Assembly (NCBI GenBank): GCA_017881765.1 | Contig: JADGQN010000062.1 | Span: forward strand, 1 to 15,686 | Origin: Syntrophobacterales bacterium | GTDB taxonomy: Bacteria > Desulfobacterota > Syntrophorhabdia > Syntrophorhabdales > WCHB1-27 | Reading direction: 5' to 3' | Length of the DNA: 15,686 nucleotides | In this document: in pieces, positions 7,093-13,940 of the stretch | How the letters are laid out: each line of letters opens with the position of its first letter | Position numbering within the stretch: the stretch's first letter is position 1 | Made by a program: the position numbers and the translations under genes | Notes under the pieces: model-generated | Database searches by the model: none | Seen by the model: the letters and a program-made list of their open reading frames with translations, nothing else | Told to the model about the DNA's origin: nothing

Positions 7093-8868
7093 CTACTTCT
7101 TCGGCGGGATCACCGGGACATCGAGATATGAGTCATACTTGCCGCCTGTGTAAATCACGTGCTGCCCTTTGTTCATCAGCGACGCATAGAACAACAGGGG
7201 TTGGATCACCGGGTGGTGCCCCTGGACGTAGAGGCGTAGAGTCTCGCCCTTGTGGAACAGAGTGCTGGAGGGCAGGAGCGCGATCTCTACCGGCACGATC
7301 TCACCCGGCTTCAGCTTCGTCTCACCCTTGAACTTCTGCACGGGTTGCCACGGCGTGGACAGCTTATCATCCAATTCCCTCTGCGAGACCCTCATCTGGC
7401 CTTTAGCAACCATGTCGCCGCCAAAGCCGTTCATGCCGCGGAACTGGACCTCGTTGCCCTGGGCATCGAACTTCTTGACCGCTATGAACAGGTCCATGTC
7501 GTCCGCGTCCGCGGCCGATACCCAGAGTTTAAGCTTCATGTAGCCTGTCAATTCGGTCTCTTCGTTAAAGGTAATGCCGAAGGAGACATCGCCGCCCTGT
7601 GTCGGGTTGTAGACGGCCTTCCCCTGCTTCACTCCTTTGGCGCTCAGAGAACTGTCGCGTACATTCAGATATAGCTTTGTGTATTGCGTACGGGCCAACG
7701 GGAACTCATTCTCAAAGCGGACCGCACAATCATCCCTCGTCTCCCGGACCTCCAGTCTGACCCGTGGTGTATCCTGCCAGCCGTTCTTTATGCCCTTGAG
7801 ATAATAATCGAAGAATTTCTTCTGGTACGCGACACCATCTTCGCTGTAGAAGCGCTCCCATTTCTTGCCGCCGTGGGTGTAAAGCCACTTGTCACCCGAG
7901 CCGATCCTTCTGAAGACCTCGAAAGTGCCCCGGGTGTGAAGCCCCTTGTCCGTCCAACTGGCGCAGATCATGGCCGGAACTTTGACCAGTTCAACCTTGG
8001 CCGCGCCCTGTAGCATGTTCTGGTTCCTAACAGGGTCGATGGCTGCAGCCCAGACCTTGGCCGCCTCATCGGGAGACATTTTCTCGATGGCTACCTTGAC
8101 ATCTCTTTTGAGAAAGTTCGTTTCGGGAATTCCGCCCCAGAACGCGCTGTCCCGGTAAGCGTCCATTTGGCCTTCCCAGGGAATGATAGCCTTGAGCTGA
8201 GGGGGCGCCGGCTGGTGGCTCGCCGTATAATACTGATTGCTGGCAAGGGCGGACACACCTACCATGCCGATGTTACCGTTGCTCCATCCTTGAGTGGCAG
8301 CCCATGCAATCATATGAAATATGTCATCTCCTTGCTGGAAGGGATTCGGCGACTTTCCTTCAGACTTAAAGTCGCCCCTTCTGTCGGCGATGATGACCAC
8401 ATAGTCATTCGCCACCCAGAAGGCGGGATCAGGGCCTTCCCAAGGAGTGAGCATAGATATCTTCATGTGGCCGAGATCGGCGCCGTGCGCATACACTCTG
8501 TCAACGAAAGGTGAATATGAGGATGGAAGGGGAGAGCCGTCACGATTGAAAACGGGGGGTGTCTGGTCTTTCCCGTAAGGTGTCATGGAAAGGATGACCG
8601 GGAATTTTCCTGGTTTCTCCGGGCGATAGACGTTGCACGCGAGCCTTATGCCATCCGGCATGGCGACCATCACATCTTTCTCGATCACTACTCCGGCCGG
8701 GGTAGGAATGATTTCGTAAGCCAGGAATCCATCGGGGCGGGGAAGCATCTCATAGGGATTACCGGCTGAGTGAAGCGGGGACGGCGGTACGAGGCAAGCT
8801 AATAGCAGCATGACAAAGGGATAAAACAAATTGGAGTTCATTCGGGTGGAATAAACGCTCTTGCTCAT
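7093..8868 (-). CDS. Secreted CocE/NonD-type alpha/beta hydrolase (peptidase S15 family)
   Basis: The 591-residue protein has an N-terminal signal peptide: a hydrophobic run NLFYPFVMLLLACLV, with likely cleavage near HSA-GN (about residue 35). The mature enzyme should act in the periplasm or outside. The alpha/beta-hydrolase domain has the oxyanion-type PYGK (97-100), the nucleophile elbow GMVGVSALAS (S206), Asp307 in SWTDKG and His332 in THGGKKWE. These match the S-D-H triad of cocaine esterase CocE and related acyl hydrolases. The C-terminal half (from about 380) is the jelly-roll domain (FGITFNEETELTGYMKLKLWVSA). A strong AAAGGAGGT precedes the ATG. Members split esters, amides or X-Pro peptides. 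In this neighbourhood it may free carboxylic acids from esters before uptake, which is inference. It is convergent with the class II aldolase-like gene. Confidence 0.93.
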   Translation of the reverse strand: MSKSVYSTRMNSNLFYPFVMLLLACLVPPSPLHSAGNPYEMLPRPDGFLAYEIIPTPAGVVIEKDVMVAMPDGIRLACNVYRPEKPGKFPVILSMTPYGKDQTPPVFNRDGSPLPSSYSPFVDRVYAHGADLGHMKISMLTPWEGPDPAFWVANDYVVIIADRRGDFKSEGKSPNPFQQGDDIFHMIAWAATQGWSNGNIGMVGVSALASNQYYTASHQPAPPQLKAIIPWEGQMDAYRDSAFWGGIPETNFLKRDVKVAIEKMSPDEAAKVWAAAIDPVRNQNMLQGAAKVELVKVPAMICASWTDKGLHTRGTFEVFRRIGSGDKWLYTHGGKKWERFYSEDGVAYQKKFFDYYLKGIKNGWQDTPRVRLEVRETRDDCAVRFENEFPLARTQYTKLYLNVRDSSLSAKGVKQGKAVYNPTQGGDVSFGITFNEETELTGYMKLKLWVSAADADDMDLFIAVKKFDAQGNEVQFRGMNGFGGDMVAKGQMRVSQRELDDKLSTPWQPVQKFKGETKLKPGEIVPVEIALLPSSTLFHKGETLRLYVQGHHPVIQPLLFYASLMNKGQHVIYTGGKYDSYLDVPVIPPKK

Positions 8869-8928
8869 TTTGGTACCTCCTTTTTAACGTCAGTTCGACG
8901 TAATAAGTGAATCGCTATGGGTGCATTC

Positions 8929-9106
8929 CCCGCAGCTTGCTGCGTGTGCCGTCATTCCGGCGGATAGCGATAGCGCAGCATCCTGGAAGGAAGCATCCTG
9001 TAAGGACGCCGGAATCCAGAAACCGGACTGGATGCCGGATAGCGGAGCATCCTGTAAGGATCAAGTCCGGCATGACGCAGAATGCCCCGCTGCTTGCGGC
9101 GGGGCA
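8929..9106. repeat. Composite REP-like palindromic repeat cluster
   Basis: Nearly all of the 247-bp gap between the PK-domain gene and the hydrolase gene is made of palindromes. Arms are ATTCCGGCG/CGCCGGAAT (8954-8962 and 9007-9015), ATGCCGGA/TCCGGCAT (9032-9039 and 9066-9073), and a GC-rich hairpin TGCCCCGC/GCGGGGCA (9083-9090 and 9099-9106). The 14-mer GCATCCTGTAAGGA occurs at 8993 and 9048, a one-base variant lies at 8978, and a third exact copy sits in the element at 1603. The last hairpin lies just past the PK-domain stop and may cap its transcript, though no T-run follows. Confidence 0.65.
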
Positions 9107-9115
9107 GGTTATTCG

Positions 9116-9718
9116 CTACTGGGCCTTGTCCGGAAGTCTCTTTTCCTGCTCCCGCAGTTCCTCTATATTCAACGGGTTCAGGGGCTTACAGAGGATTTCA
9201 TTGACGCGGAGCTTCTTGAGATTGCGGGAAGAAGAGGCTTGCATCACGAGGGCTGTATCAGCCCCACGCCCGGTTCCTGCGATCGCTATCACCTTTTCCC
9301 CGATCGTGACTAAACCCGCATCCGTGGCCATAAGCGCTATTTCAAAACAGACCTTGATGCCCTGACAGAAGCAGCGCAGCAGGTTGGCCATAAGGGTAGG
9401 GGCATTTGAGTCATAGAGATTCTCTGTGTGAAAGAGCATGGTGCCGACGTGTACCTCGTGCCCGGCGTCCTTGATGGGTTGAACCAATTCCTGGCGGAAT
9501 GCGTGCGTTTCCCGGAAACCGAACTGGTGGGGTATCACGATCAGCTTGACCCCCTTCCCTTTGAAAAAATCTACGGCCTTCATGGCTGTAGCGCCGGTAG
9601 TTGAAGCCAGCACCACCTTCTTGATCCCCAAGGCCTTGGCCCTTTCTTCAACGAGCCGAAACGTAGTCTCTGTATTTTCCGCTCTCGCGTCTTCGAAGTA
9701 GACTATTGTGCGTTCCAT
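9116..9718 (-). CDS. Stand-alone pyruvate kinase alpha/beta-domain protein
   Basis: The 200-residue protein corresponds only to the C-terminal (allosteric) alpha/beta domain of pyruvate kinase, with no catalytic barrel. It opens with a short beta strand TIVYFED, then VVLASTTGATAMKAVDFF (35-52) and VKLIVIPHQFGF (57-68), as in archaeal and deltaproteobacterial proteins of this family. Near the C-terminus are GEKVIAIAGTGRGADTALV and a KPLNP motif. The biochemical role of these proteins is not established, to my knowledge; a small-ligand or phosphate-binding role is suggested by the fold. The ATG has an AGGGGAGA ribosome site. It follows the nitroreductase gene on the same strand, separated by a 160-bp gap with a 9-bp repeat. 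No link to decarboxylation is visible. Confidence 0.85.
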   Translation of the reverse strand: MERTIVYFEDARAENTETTFRLVEERAKALGIKKVVLASTTGATAMKAVDFFKGKGVKLIVIPHQFGFRETHAFRQELVQPIKDAGHEVHVGTMLFHTENLYDSNAPTLMANLLRCFCQGIKVCFEIALMATDAGLVTIGEKVIAIAGTGRGADTALVMQASSSRNLKKLRVNEILCKPLNPLNIEELREQEKRLPDKAQ

Positions 9719-9735
9719 GCATCTCCCCTTTCCCT

Positions 9736-9859
9736 GGTCTATTCGGTCTGTTTAGTCTATCTGGTCTATCTCGTTTCTCTAGTTCATCTAGTTTCTTTAG
9801 TTTCTCTGGTTCCCCCAGTCCACCTGCTCTATCTCGTCTTTAGTCGTCTATCCCGTCAC
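9736..9859. repeat. Degenerate 9-bp tandem repeat, about 14 units
   Basis: The gap between the nitroreductase and PK-domain genes is almost entirely a phased 9-bp repeat with consensus near RGTYTATCT. Units run GGTCTATTC, GGTCTGTTT, AGTCTATCT, GGTCTATCT, CGTTTCTCT, AGTTCATCT, AGTTTCTTT, AGTTTCTCT and on to AGTCGTCTA. One unit has lost two bases (9835-9841). It is strongly pyrimidine-rich on the plus strand, hence purine-rich in the transcript of the flanking genes. The repeat is directly visible; its function is unknown. Confidence 0.75.
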
Positions 9860-9878
9860 GCGTCACGGCTCTTTCTCG

Positions 9879-10571
9879 TCATCCTTTGCGGAGACGCACA
9901 ATATAATCCCTCATCTCTTTATCGTTTCTGTATCTGGCCTTGTCGAATCGCTCGTGATGGATCATCTCGGCCCTTTCCCGCACGAAGCGCCCGGCCGGCT
10001 GAGACGCAGTATAGCCGATGACCAGCATGTCATAAATCTCCAACCCGTGCGGTATATCCAAGAGCTGTTTTAGAAGGGGCTTGACAAGGGGACCTCCGGT
10101 TGCACTCACCCATTGCGAGCCCAATCCCAGAGCGGTAGCAGCAAGGGTCATGTAAAGAAAGGCGCTCGCAAGGCCCGAAATAAAATGGGAATCACCGCGG
10201 GTCAATGTTGTGAACAGGGGGTACGCCTCTTTCGTCCTGGGGTCCCCGCAGAGGAGTATAAAGACCGGTGCACTCTTAAAGCCGGGCTCGCGCGCAGGAC
10301 CGTGCGTGCCGGGGAATCGCAGATCCTCTTCTCTTGCGACCTCTAATTTACGACCAGGCTCCCCTTGTTCGGTTACAAGAGCAGCAATCTTCTCTTTCGT
10401 CTCCTTATCCTTGATAACGATAAATTCCCAGGGCTGCGAATTGGCTCCTGACGGCGCAAAGCGGGCAGCTTCAATAATCTGGTCCACGTATGCGTCCGGA
10501 ACCGGATCAGGCTTAAAACTGCGAATGCTGCGTCTCGTTTTTACCAGCCTTAAGAAAGCTTCGTAATCCAT
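9879..10571 (-). CDS. Nitroreductase-family FMN oxidoreductase
   Basis: The 230-residue protein has the standard N-terminal FMN-binding signature KTRRSIRSFKPDPVP (11-25), followed by EAARFAPSGANSQPWEFIVI (34-53). Later regions include SGLASAFLYMTLAATALGLGSQWVS, a helix and flavin-contact region of the fold, and GLEIYDMLVIGYT. Members reduce nitroaromatics, quinones, enoates or flavins using NAD(P)H, and some act on activated C=C bonds. A basic C-terminal tail (about 195-230) extends past the core. An AGAGGGGG ribosome site precedes the ATG. It is the first gene of the leftward group that includes the PK-domain protein. In an anaerobe with UbiD genes it could reduce an aromatic or enone intermediate, but no substrate can be assigned from sequence. 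Confidence 0.92.
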   Translation of the reverse strand: MDYEAFLRLVKTRRSIRSFKPDPVPDAYVDQIIEAARFAPSGANSQPWEFIVIKDKETKEKIAALVTEQGEPGRKLEVAREEDLRFPGTHGPAREPGFKSAPVFILLCGDPRTKEAYPLFTTLTRGDSHFISGLASAFLYMTLAATALGLGSQWVSATGGPLVKPLLKQLLDIPHGLEIYDMLVIGYTASQPAGRFVRERAEMIHHERFDKARYRNDKEMRDYIVRLRKG

Positions 10572-10608
10572 ACAATATCCCCCTCTGGTTTAATAGGAAC
10601 CGAACAGA

Positions 10609-10637
10609 AACCTACCGCGACGCCTTCTCTTTGTCAA
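10609..10637 (-). promoter_or_regulatory. Candidate sigma70-type promoter for the nitroreductase gene
   Basis: Reading leftward, a perfect TTGACA (10632-10637) is followed after 17 bases by TAGGTT (10609-10614), a weak -10. This would give a leader of about 30 bases before the ATG and its AGAGGGGG site. The spacing and the -35 are good; the -10 matches only three of six consensus positions. Confidence 0.35.
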
Positions 10638-10799
10638 ACAAAAGAACGGCTGTCTTGTAACGCATCACTTATGAACACGCCGATACCTAACTTCTATCTC
10701 GTGACGCGCCGGGTGGTCCTTCGCTGGCGGTGTAGACAATAATCAGGTAACGTAGTTCATGGATGCAGTGATCACTCCCGGAAGGAAGCAAGAAGTTTC

Positions 10800-11729
10800 A
10801 TGACGACTTCCGGGCTGTGCCAGACATGCGTTGTCGCGGAGGTGGAGACCTCGCATCATGGGTGCGCCTTCTGCCGGGACCTGGCGTTTGAGGAAGGCAT
10901 CCTTTGCGATCTAAACCGCCGTGCACAGCGTCCGGACAAACTCAGGTGTTGTGCTTTCCGGCCTGCGCTGAAGTCATCTGTCAGGTTCGCCAGGACATCG
11001 GCAAAGGATCAAAAGCTCGACGTCGTTCCCGGCGATGCTAAGACCTTGCTCAGTTCGGACCGGTCCAAGTACCGGCACGCGCTCGCCGTGCAGAGAGTCA
11101 GGAGCGACCCGGACATGGTGTGTGTGGACCTCCGGTATCATGTTGTATGGAATGTGGCCGACAGAAAGCCCATTTTTTCTCAACCTGCAGAGGTCTTTCC
11201 CATTATTGATGGTGCTTTTTCTGCCTGTAGCGAGCGGATCGGCTGGTTGGTGACGCTGTTGTGGCTTGCTTCGGATCATATTCACGTGTACGTGGAATCC
11301 GATGGAGAGAGGTCAATAGAGGTGATAGTGAAAGAATTGAAACGTTTGTCTGCTGCGGTTCTTTGCGAGAAGTTCTCTATCGCAGCCCCCGTCCCGAGGG
11401 CTGACCCTAATTCTCTACCACAACGCCTCCTGAGTCCTCTCAAAACTCGCAAGCCTCCGAGCAGCCGGCGCGGCAGTCTTCCTTTAGAAGCGGAATCCAT
11501 CGCTCCGTGGCCCCTGAATTCGTTGCCTTGGCTTGCGCGAATTCCATCAGATGGAGGCTGCAGCAGCCTAACGGCTCACCGCCCTGGCAGGCTTTTTCGT
11601 AAAGCGCGCGGGCTTGCCGCAGGTCTGTGGGGACACCGCGTCCCTTCTCATAAAGGTCTCCGAGGTTGTTGCAGCTCAGCAGGCCTCCCGCGTTGCATCC
11701 TTTCTGGAAGAGAGCGAGCGCCCGGTTGA
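10800..11729 (+). pseudogene. C-terminally broken Y1 (IS200/REP-associated) transposase with N-terminal Cys-rich module
   Basis: The first 190 or so residues look like a Y1 transposase. VDLRYHVVWNVADRKPIF (109-126) is the core strand, and SDHIHVYVE (158-166) contains the HUH metal motif (H160, H162). A helix typical of REP-associated and IS200 enzymes follows (SIEVIVKELKRLSA). Before it lies a Cys-rich segment (C7xxC10, C22xxC25, C36, C50, C51) that may bind zinc. After about position 11370 the similarity stops, and no Tyr occurs anywhere after Y164. The catalytic Tyr and C-terminal helix are therefore missing. From 11440 the reading frame is only the complement of the Sel1-repeat gene. A GGAAGGAAG stretch precedes the ATG. 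It is most likely a dead relic of the element family that spread the REP-like repeats. Confidence 0.7.
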
Positions 11730-12978
11730 AATCTGTGGGAACGCCTTCGCCTTCTTCGTAACTCATGCCCGCATTCGCGCAGCCGTCCGACAGTCCCAGC
11801 AGGCAAGCCAGCTCATAATAACCGACCGCGCGGGCCAAATCGCGCGCTGCGCCGCGTCCGTTAGAATACATGTATCCGAGGTCAAAGCAAGCGGGCGCAA
11901 AATCATACCTGCAGCTCCGCTCATAAATGGCCAAGGCCCTGGTCTCGTCCTGCGTTCCTCCCACGCCATCCCGGTAATAAGGGGCCAGGCTGCCGCAGCT
12001 GATTCCGATGAACTCAACGCAGGCATATCTGCAATCAGCGTCGCATCCTTTCTGAAAATAGGAAGCTGCTTTCGCCGAATCCTTTGGAACTTTCTCGCCT
12101 TTGGCGTAAAGGGCCCCGGCATTGATACAACCCGCCGGCTCTTCCTGTTGACAAGCTTTCTCCAGGTATCCCAACCCGATAGTAAGATCGCCTTCCCTCA
12201 CGAGTACGGTTCCCAGGCTGCTGCACCCGCGCGGCTCGCCTTCCTGACAGGCTCTCTGGTAGAGCGCTTTGGCTTTCTCCGCGTCCCGGGGCACGCCTTG
12301 TCCGTGCGAGTATGCACCGCCCAGGAGCACGCAGCCCGGCAAATCCCCTCTGTCACAAAGTGTTTGGAAAAGAGTAACCGCCTGAACCTGATCTTCGGGA
12401 ACAGCGGACCCTCTCAAAGACTGACCCCAGTTGTGGCAGCCGACGGTGTAGCCTAAGTCGCAGGAGCGGCGATAAAGTTCGCGTGCTTGCGCTGGGCCGT
12501 TGTCGCCGTTCTTGCCTTTTTCATCGAGAGCGCCGAGGTGGTTGCATCCGGTTCCATCTCCCAAATCGCAGGCCCGCTGGTAGGCCTGCGCGGCCCTGGC
12601 CCAATCCATCGGAACCCCTTGCCCCATTTGAAAGAGGTAGCCCACATTGGCGCATCCACGCCCAACGCCGTGAGAACAGGCTGCCTCATAGAGCTGGAGA
12701 GCCTGCGCAAGATCGGAACTGGCGACTCCTCGGCCTTCGGTAAGCATGAAGCCGAGATCATTGCAGGCTTCATAAGAGCCCGACTGGCAGGCCTTCTTCA
12801 GGTAACGAACGGCTTCCGCCGGATCCCGTTCCGCGTACTGACTGGCCAGCTGGTTGCAGGCCGTGCCTTGCCCCCTCCAGCAATCCATTTGCAAGACTGT
12901 CACGGCCGAACAACCGACCTGAAAGAGCAAGAGGCCTGCCAACAACGGAACGAGCCGGAGCCCCGCATTATTACACAT
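11440..12978 (-). CDS. Cys-rich Sel1-repeat (Hcp-type) exported protein
   Basis: The 512-residue protein starts at an ATG with AAAAGGAG eight bases upstream; an upstream in-frame ATG at 13005 lacks a comparable site. A signal peptide (RLVPLLAGLLLFQVGCS) ends at a Cys that could be lipidated, though Gln at -3 makes the lipobox weak. The rest is about 13 Sel1-like repeats of about 36 residues, with the pattern GC.NLG.LYEKGRGVP.DL.QARALYEKAC. Each carries a Cys pair at fixed spacing, as in Helicobacter Hcp proteins where each pair forms a disulfide. One repeat is expanded (about residues 315-358 region, CRYACVEFIGISCGSLAPYY), and the last is degenerate, ending ...GCSEACEF. Such solenoids act as scaffolds for protein contacts in the cell envelope. 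The disulfides imply an oxidising compartment. No functional link to the decarboxylase genes is visible. Confidence 0.92.
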   Translation of the reverse strand: MCNNAGLRLVPLLAGLLLFQVGCSAVTVLQMDCWRGQGTACNQLASQYAERDPAEAVRYLKKACQSGSYEACNDLGFMLTEGRGVASSDLAQALQLYEAACSHGVGRGCANVGYLFQMGQGVPMDWARAAQAYQRACDLGDGTGCNHLGALDEKGKNGDNGPAQARELYRRSCDLGYTVGCHNWGQSLRGSAVPEDQVQAVTLFQTLCDRGDLPGCVLLGGAYSHGQGVPRDAEKAKALYQRACQEGEPRGCSSLGTVLVREGDLTIGLGYLEKACQQEEPAGCINAGALYAKGEKVPKDSAKAASYFQKGCDADCRYACVEFIGISCGSLAPYYRDGVGGTQDETRALAIYERSCRYDFAPACFDLGYMYSNGRGAARDLARAVGYYELACLLGLSDGCANAGMSYEEGEGVPTDFNRALALFQKGCNAGGLLSCNNLGDLYEKGRGVPTDLRQARALYEKACQGGEPLGCCSLHLMEFAQAKATNSGATERWIPLLKEDCRAGCSEACEF

Positions 12979-13005
12979 TGAATCGTCTCCTTTTGAATTT
13001 GCCAT

Positions 13006-13600
13006 TTGTCATCACCAAGAGCCCGCGAGACATAGTTCCGTTTGTTCCGTTGATGTTGATAGGGAAGGGCCCTTCACATAAGCGGAGGGGTCACAATCTT
13101 TATCCCCGGCAAAGAGAATAACCGGCAACGCCCGTGTCGCCTCAAAATGATCAGCTCTCTTGATCCGTATGCAGCGGGCAATCCTTGGGCGTTGGCCAGT
13201 TCATCCGCAAAAGTCAGAAAAACATTTCATACTGTCATTCGGCCGACTCTTGGCACGCACATAGCGTCAGCGCCCTCTCCTTTAGCCTGTCCTTAAATTA
13301 TTGCACGTTATTCTGCACTTTTGAAGGAAGATAGGGGGTGGGTGGAGTAGAAACCGTCACGAGTTGCGGGTCGCGGGTAGTCCCGGAAGCATGGGACAGC
13401 GGGTCAGGCTTTAAGGGTTTCGTGTGGTTCAAAATTGCCCCAAGAGGTCGGTTAGAATAACGCTATGCGACGCGGAAAAGGATGTCCCGAATGAATGGGC
13501 AGGACAAGAAATCGGGTGATAAAAGCAACCGCCAGGCTTTGCTTGTTTTCCCTACTTCTTTTTTCATTTCAAAAGTGGCAAGCCCGGCGGATGCGGCAGC
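13006..13600. other. Gene-poor spacer upstream of the toxin remnant
   Basis: I find no convincing gene here on either strand. A perfect 12-bp palindrome GAAGGGCCCTTC lies at 13064-13075, about 90 bp upstream of the Sel1-gene start, and could be an operator or a chance site. Short open frames between 13463 and 13694 have no recognisable motif. The composition changes along the stretch, with a G-rich part near 13330-13420, consistent with patched-together or decaying DNA. Confidence 0.5.
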
Positions 13601-13626
13601 TCCCCGGAGTGATGGCTTGGCCGCCG

Positions 13627-13797
13627 CTCTCCAGGATGTACCTGGACGCTGGCCGAGCACATTCTGGGGTTATAATAGTACCGCACACGTTTAGGGGCGA
13701 CGAGTTCAAACAGACAGCCAAAGCGCTCGTAGCCTTCGCCTCTCACAACCAAAAAGGGTTGCCGCCTTACACGGTCGCATTCTTGTCGCCAAAATAG
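13627..13797 (+). pseudogene. Remnant of a DUF5615 (PIN-like) toxin-type protein, C-terminal part only
   Basis: In this frame the peptide includes YLDAGRAHSGVIIVPHT, then KALVAFASHNQKGLPPYTVAFLSPK and a stop. This matches my memory of the C-terminal half of DUF5615 proteins, which pair with short antitoxins. The N-terminal half, with its acidic catalytic residues and the usual LLDE-type opening, is not found upstream in any frame I read. No antitoxin partner is evident. I therefore read it as a truncated relic. The ATG at 13495 in the same frame gives a leader without family features. Confidence 0.4.
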
Positions 13798-13940
13798 ACA
13801 GTCCCGCGCCCATACCTCTACGTTGTCCCTTGGTCTCTTTGCCGAGGTCGTTGCTCGTAGATTACTTCGCGATTATTTCCATTGACAAAACCATGATCAT
13901 GATGGCAAAAGAAGGAGGCGCGCTGACAGGAGGGCAGGAT

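Noticed and set aside
9083..9106. Rho-independent terminator after the PK-domain gene
   Set aside because: The stem is strong, but no T-run follows in the minus-strand direction; it fits the surrounding REP-like repeats better.
9736..9859. CRISPR array
   Set aside because: The units are contiguous 9-mers without spacers and vary in sequence; no cas genes are in the window.
11500..11729. C-terminal domain of the Y1 transposase
   Set aside because: This part is only the complement of Sel1 repeats and contains no Tyr or transposase-like helix.
13671..13676. Perfect TATAAT as a promoter -10 for the UbiD-D unit
   Set aside because: No -35 lies at 16-18 bases, it sits inside the toxin-like coding remnant, and it is about 265 bp from the UbiD-D start.
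13830..13940. N-terminal extension of UbiD-D from 13830
   Set aside because: The extra 37 residues lack family features, and the ATG at 13941 has CAGGAGGG at correct spacing.
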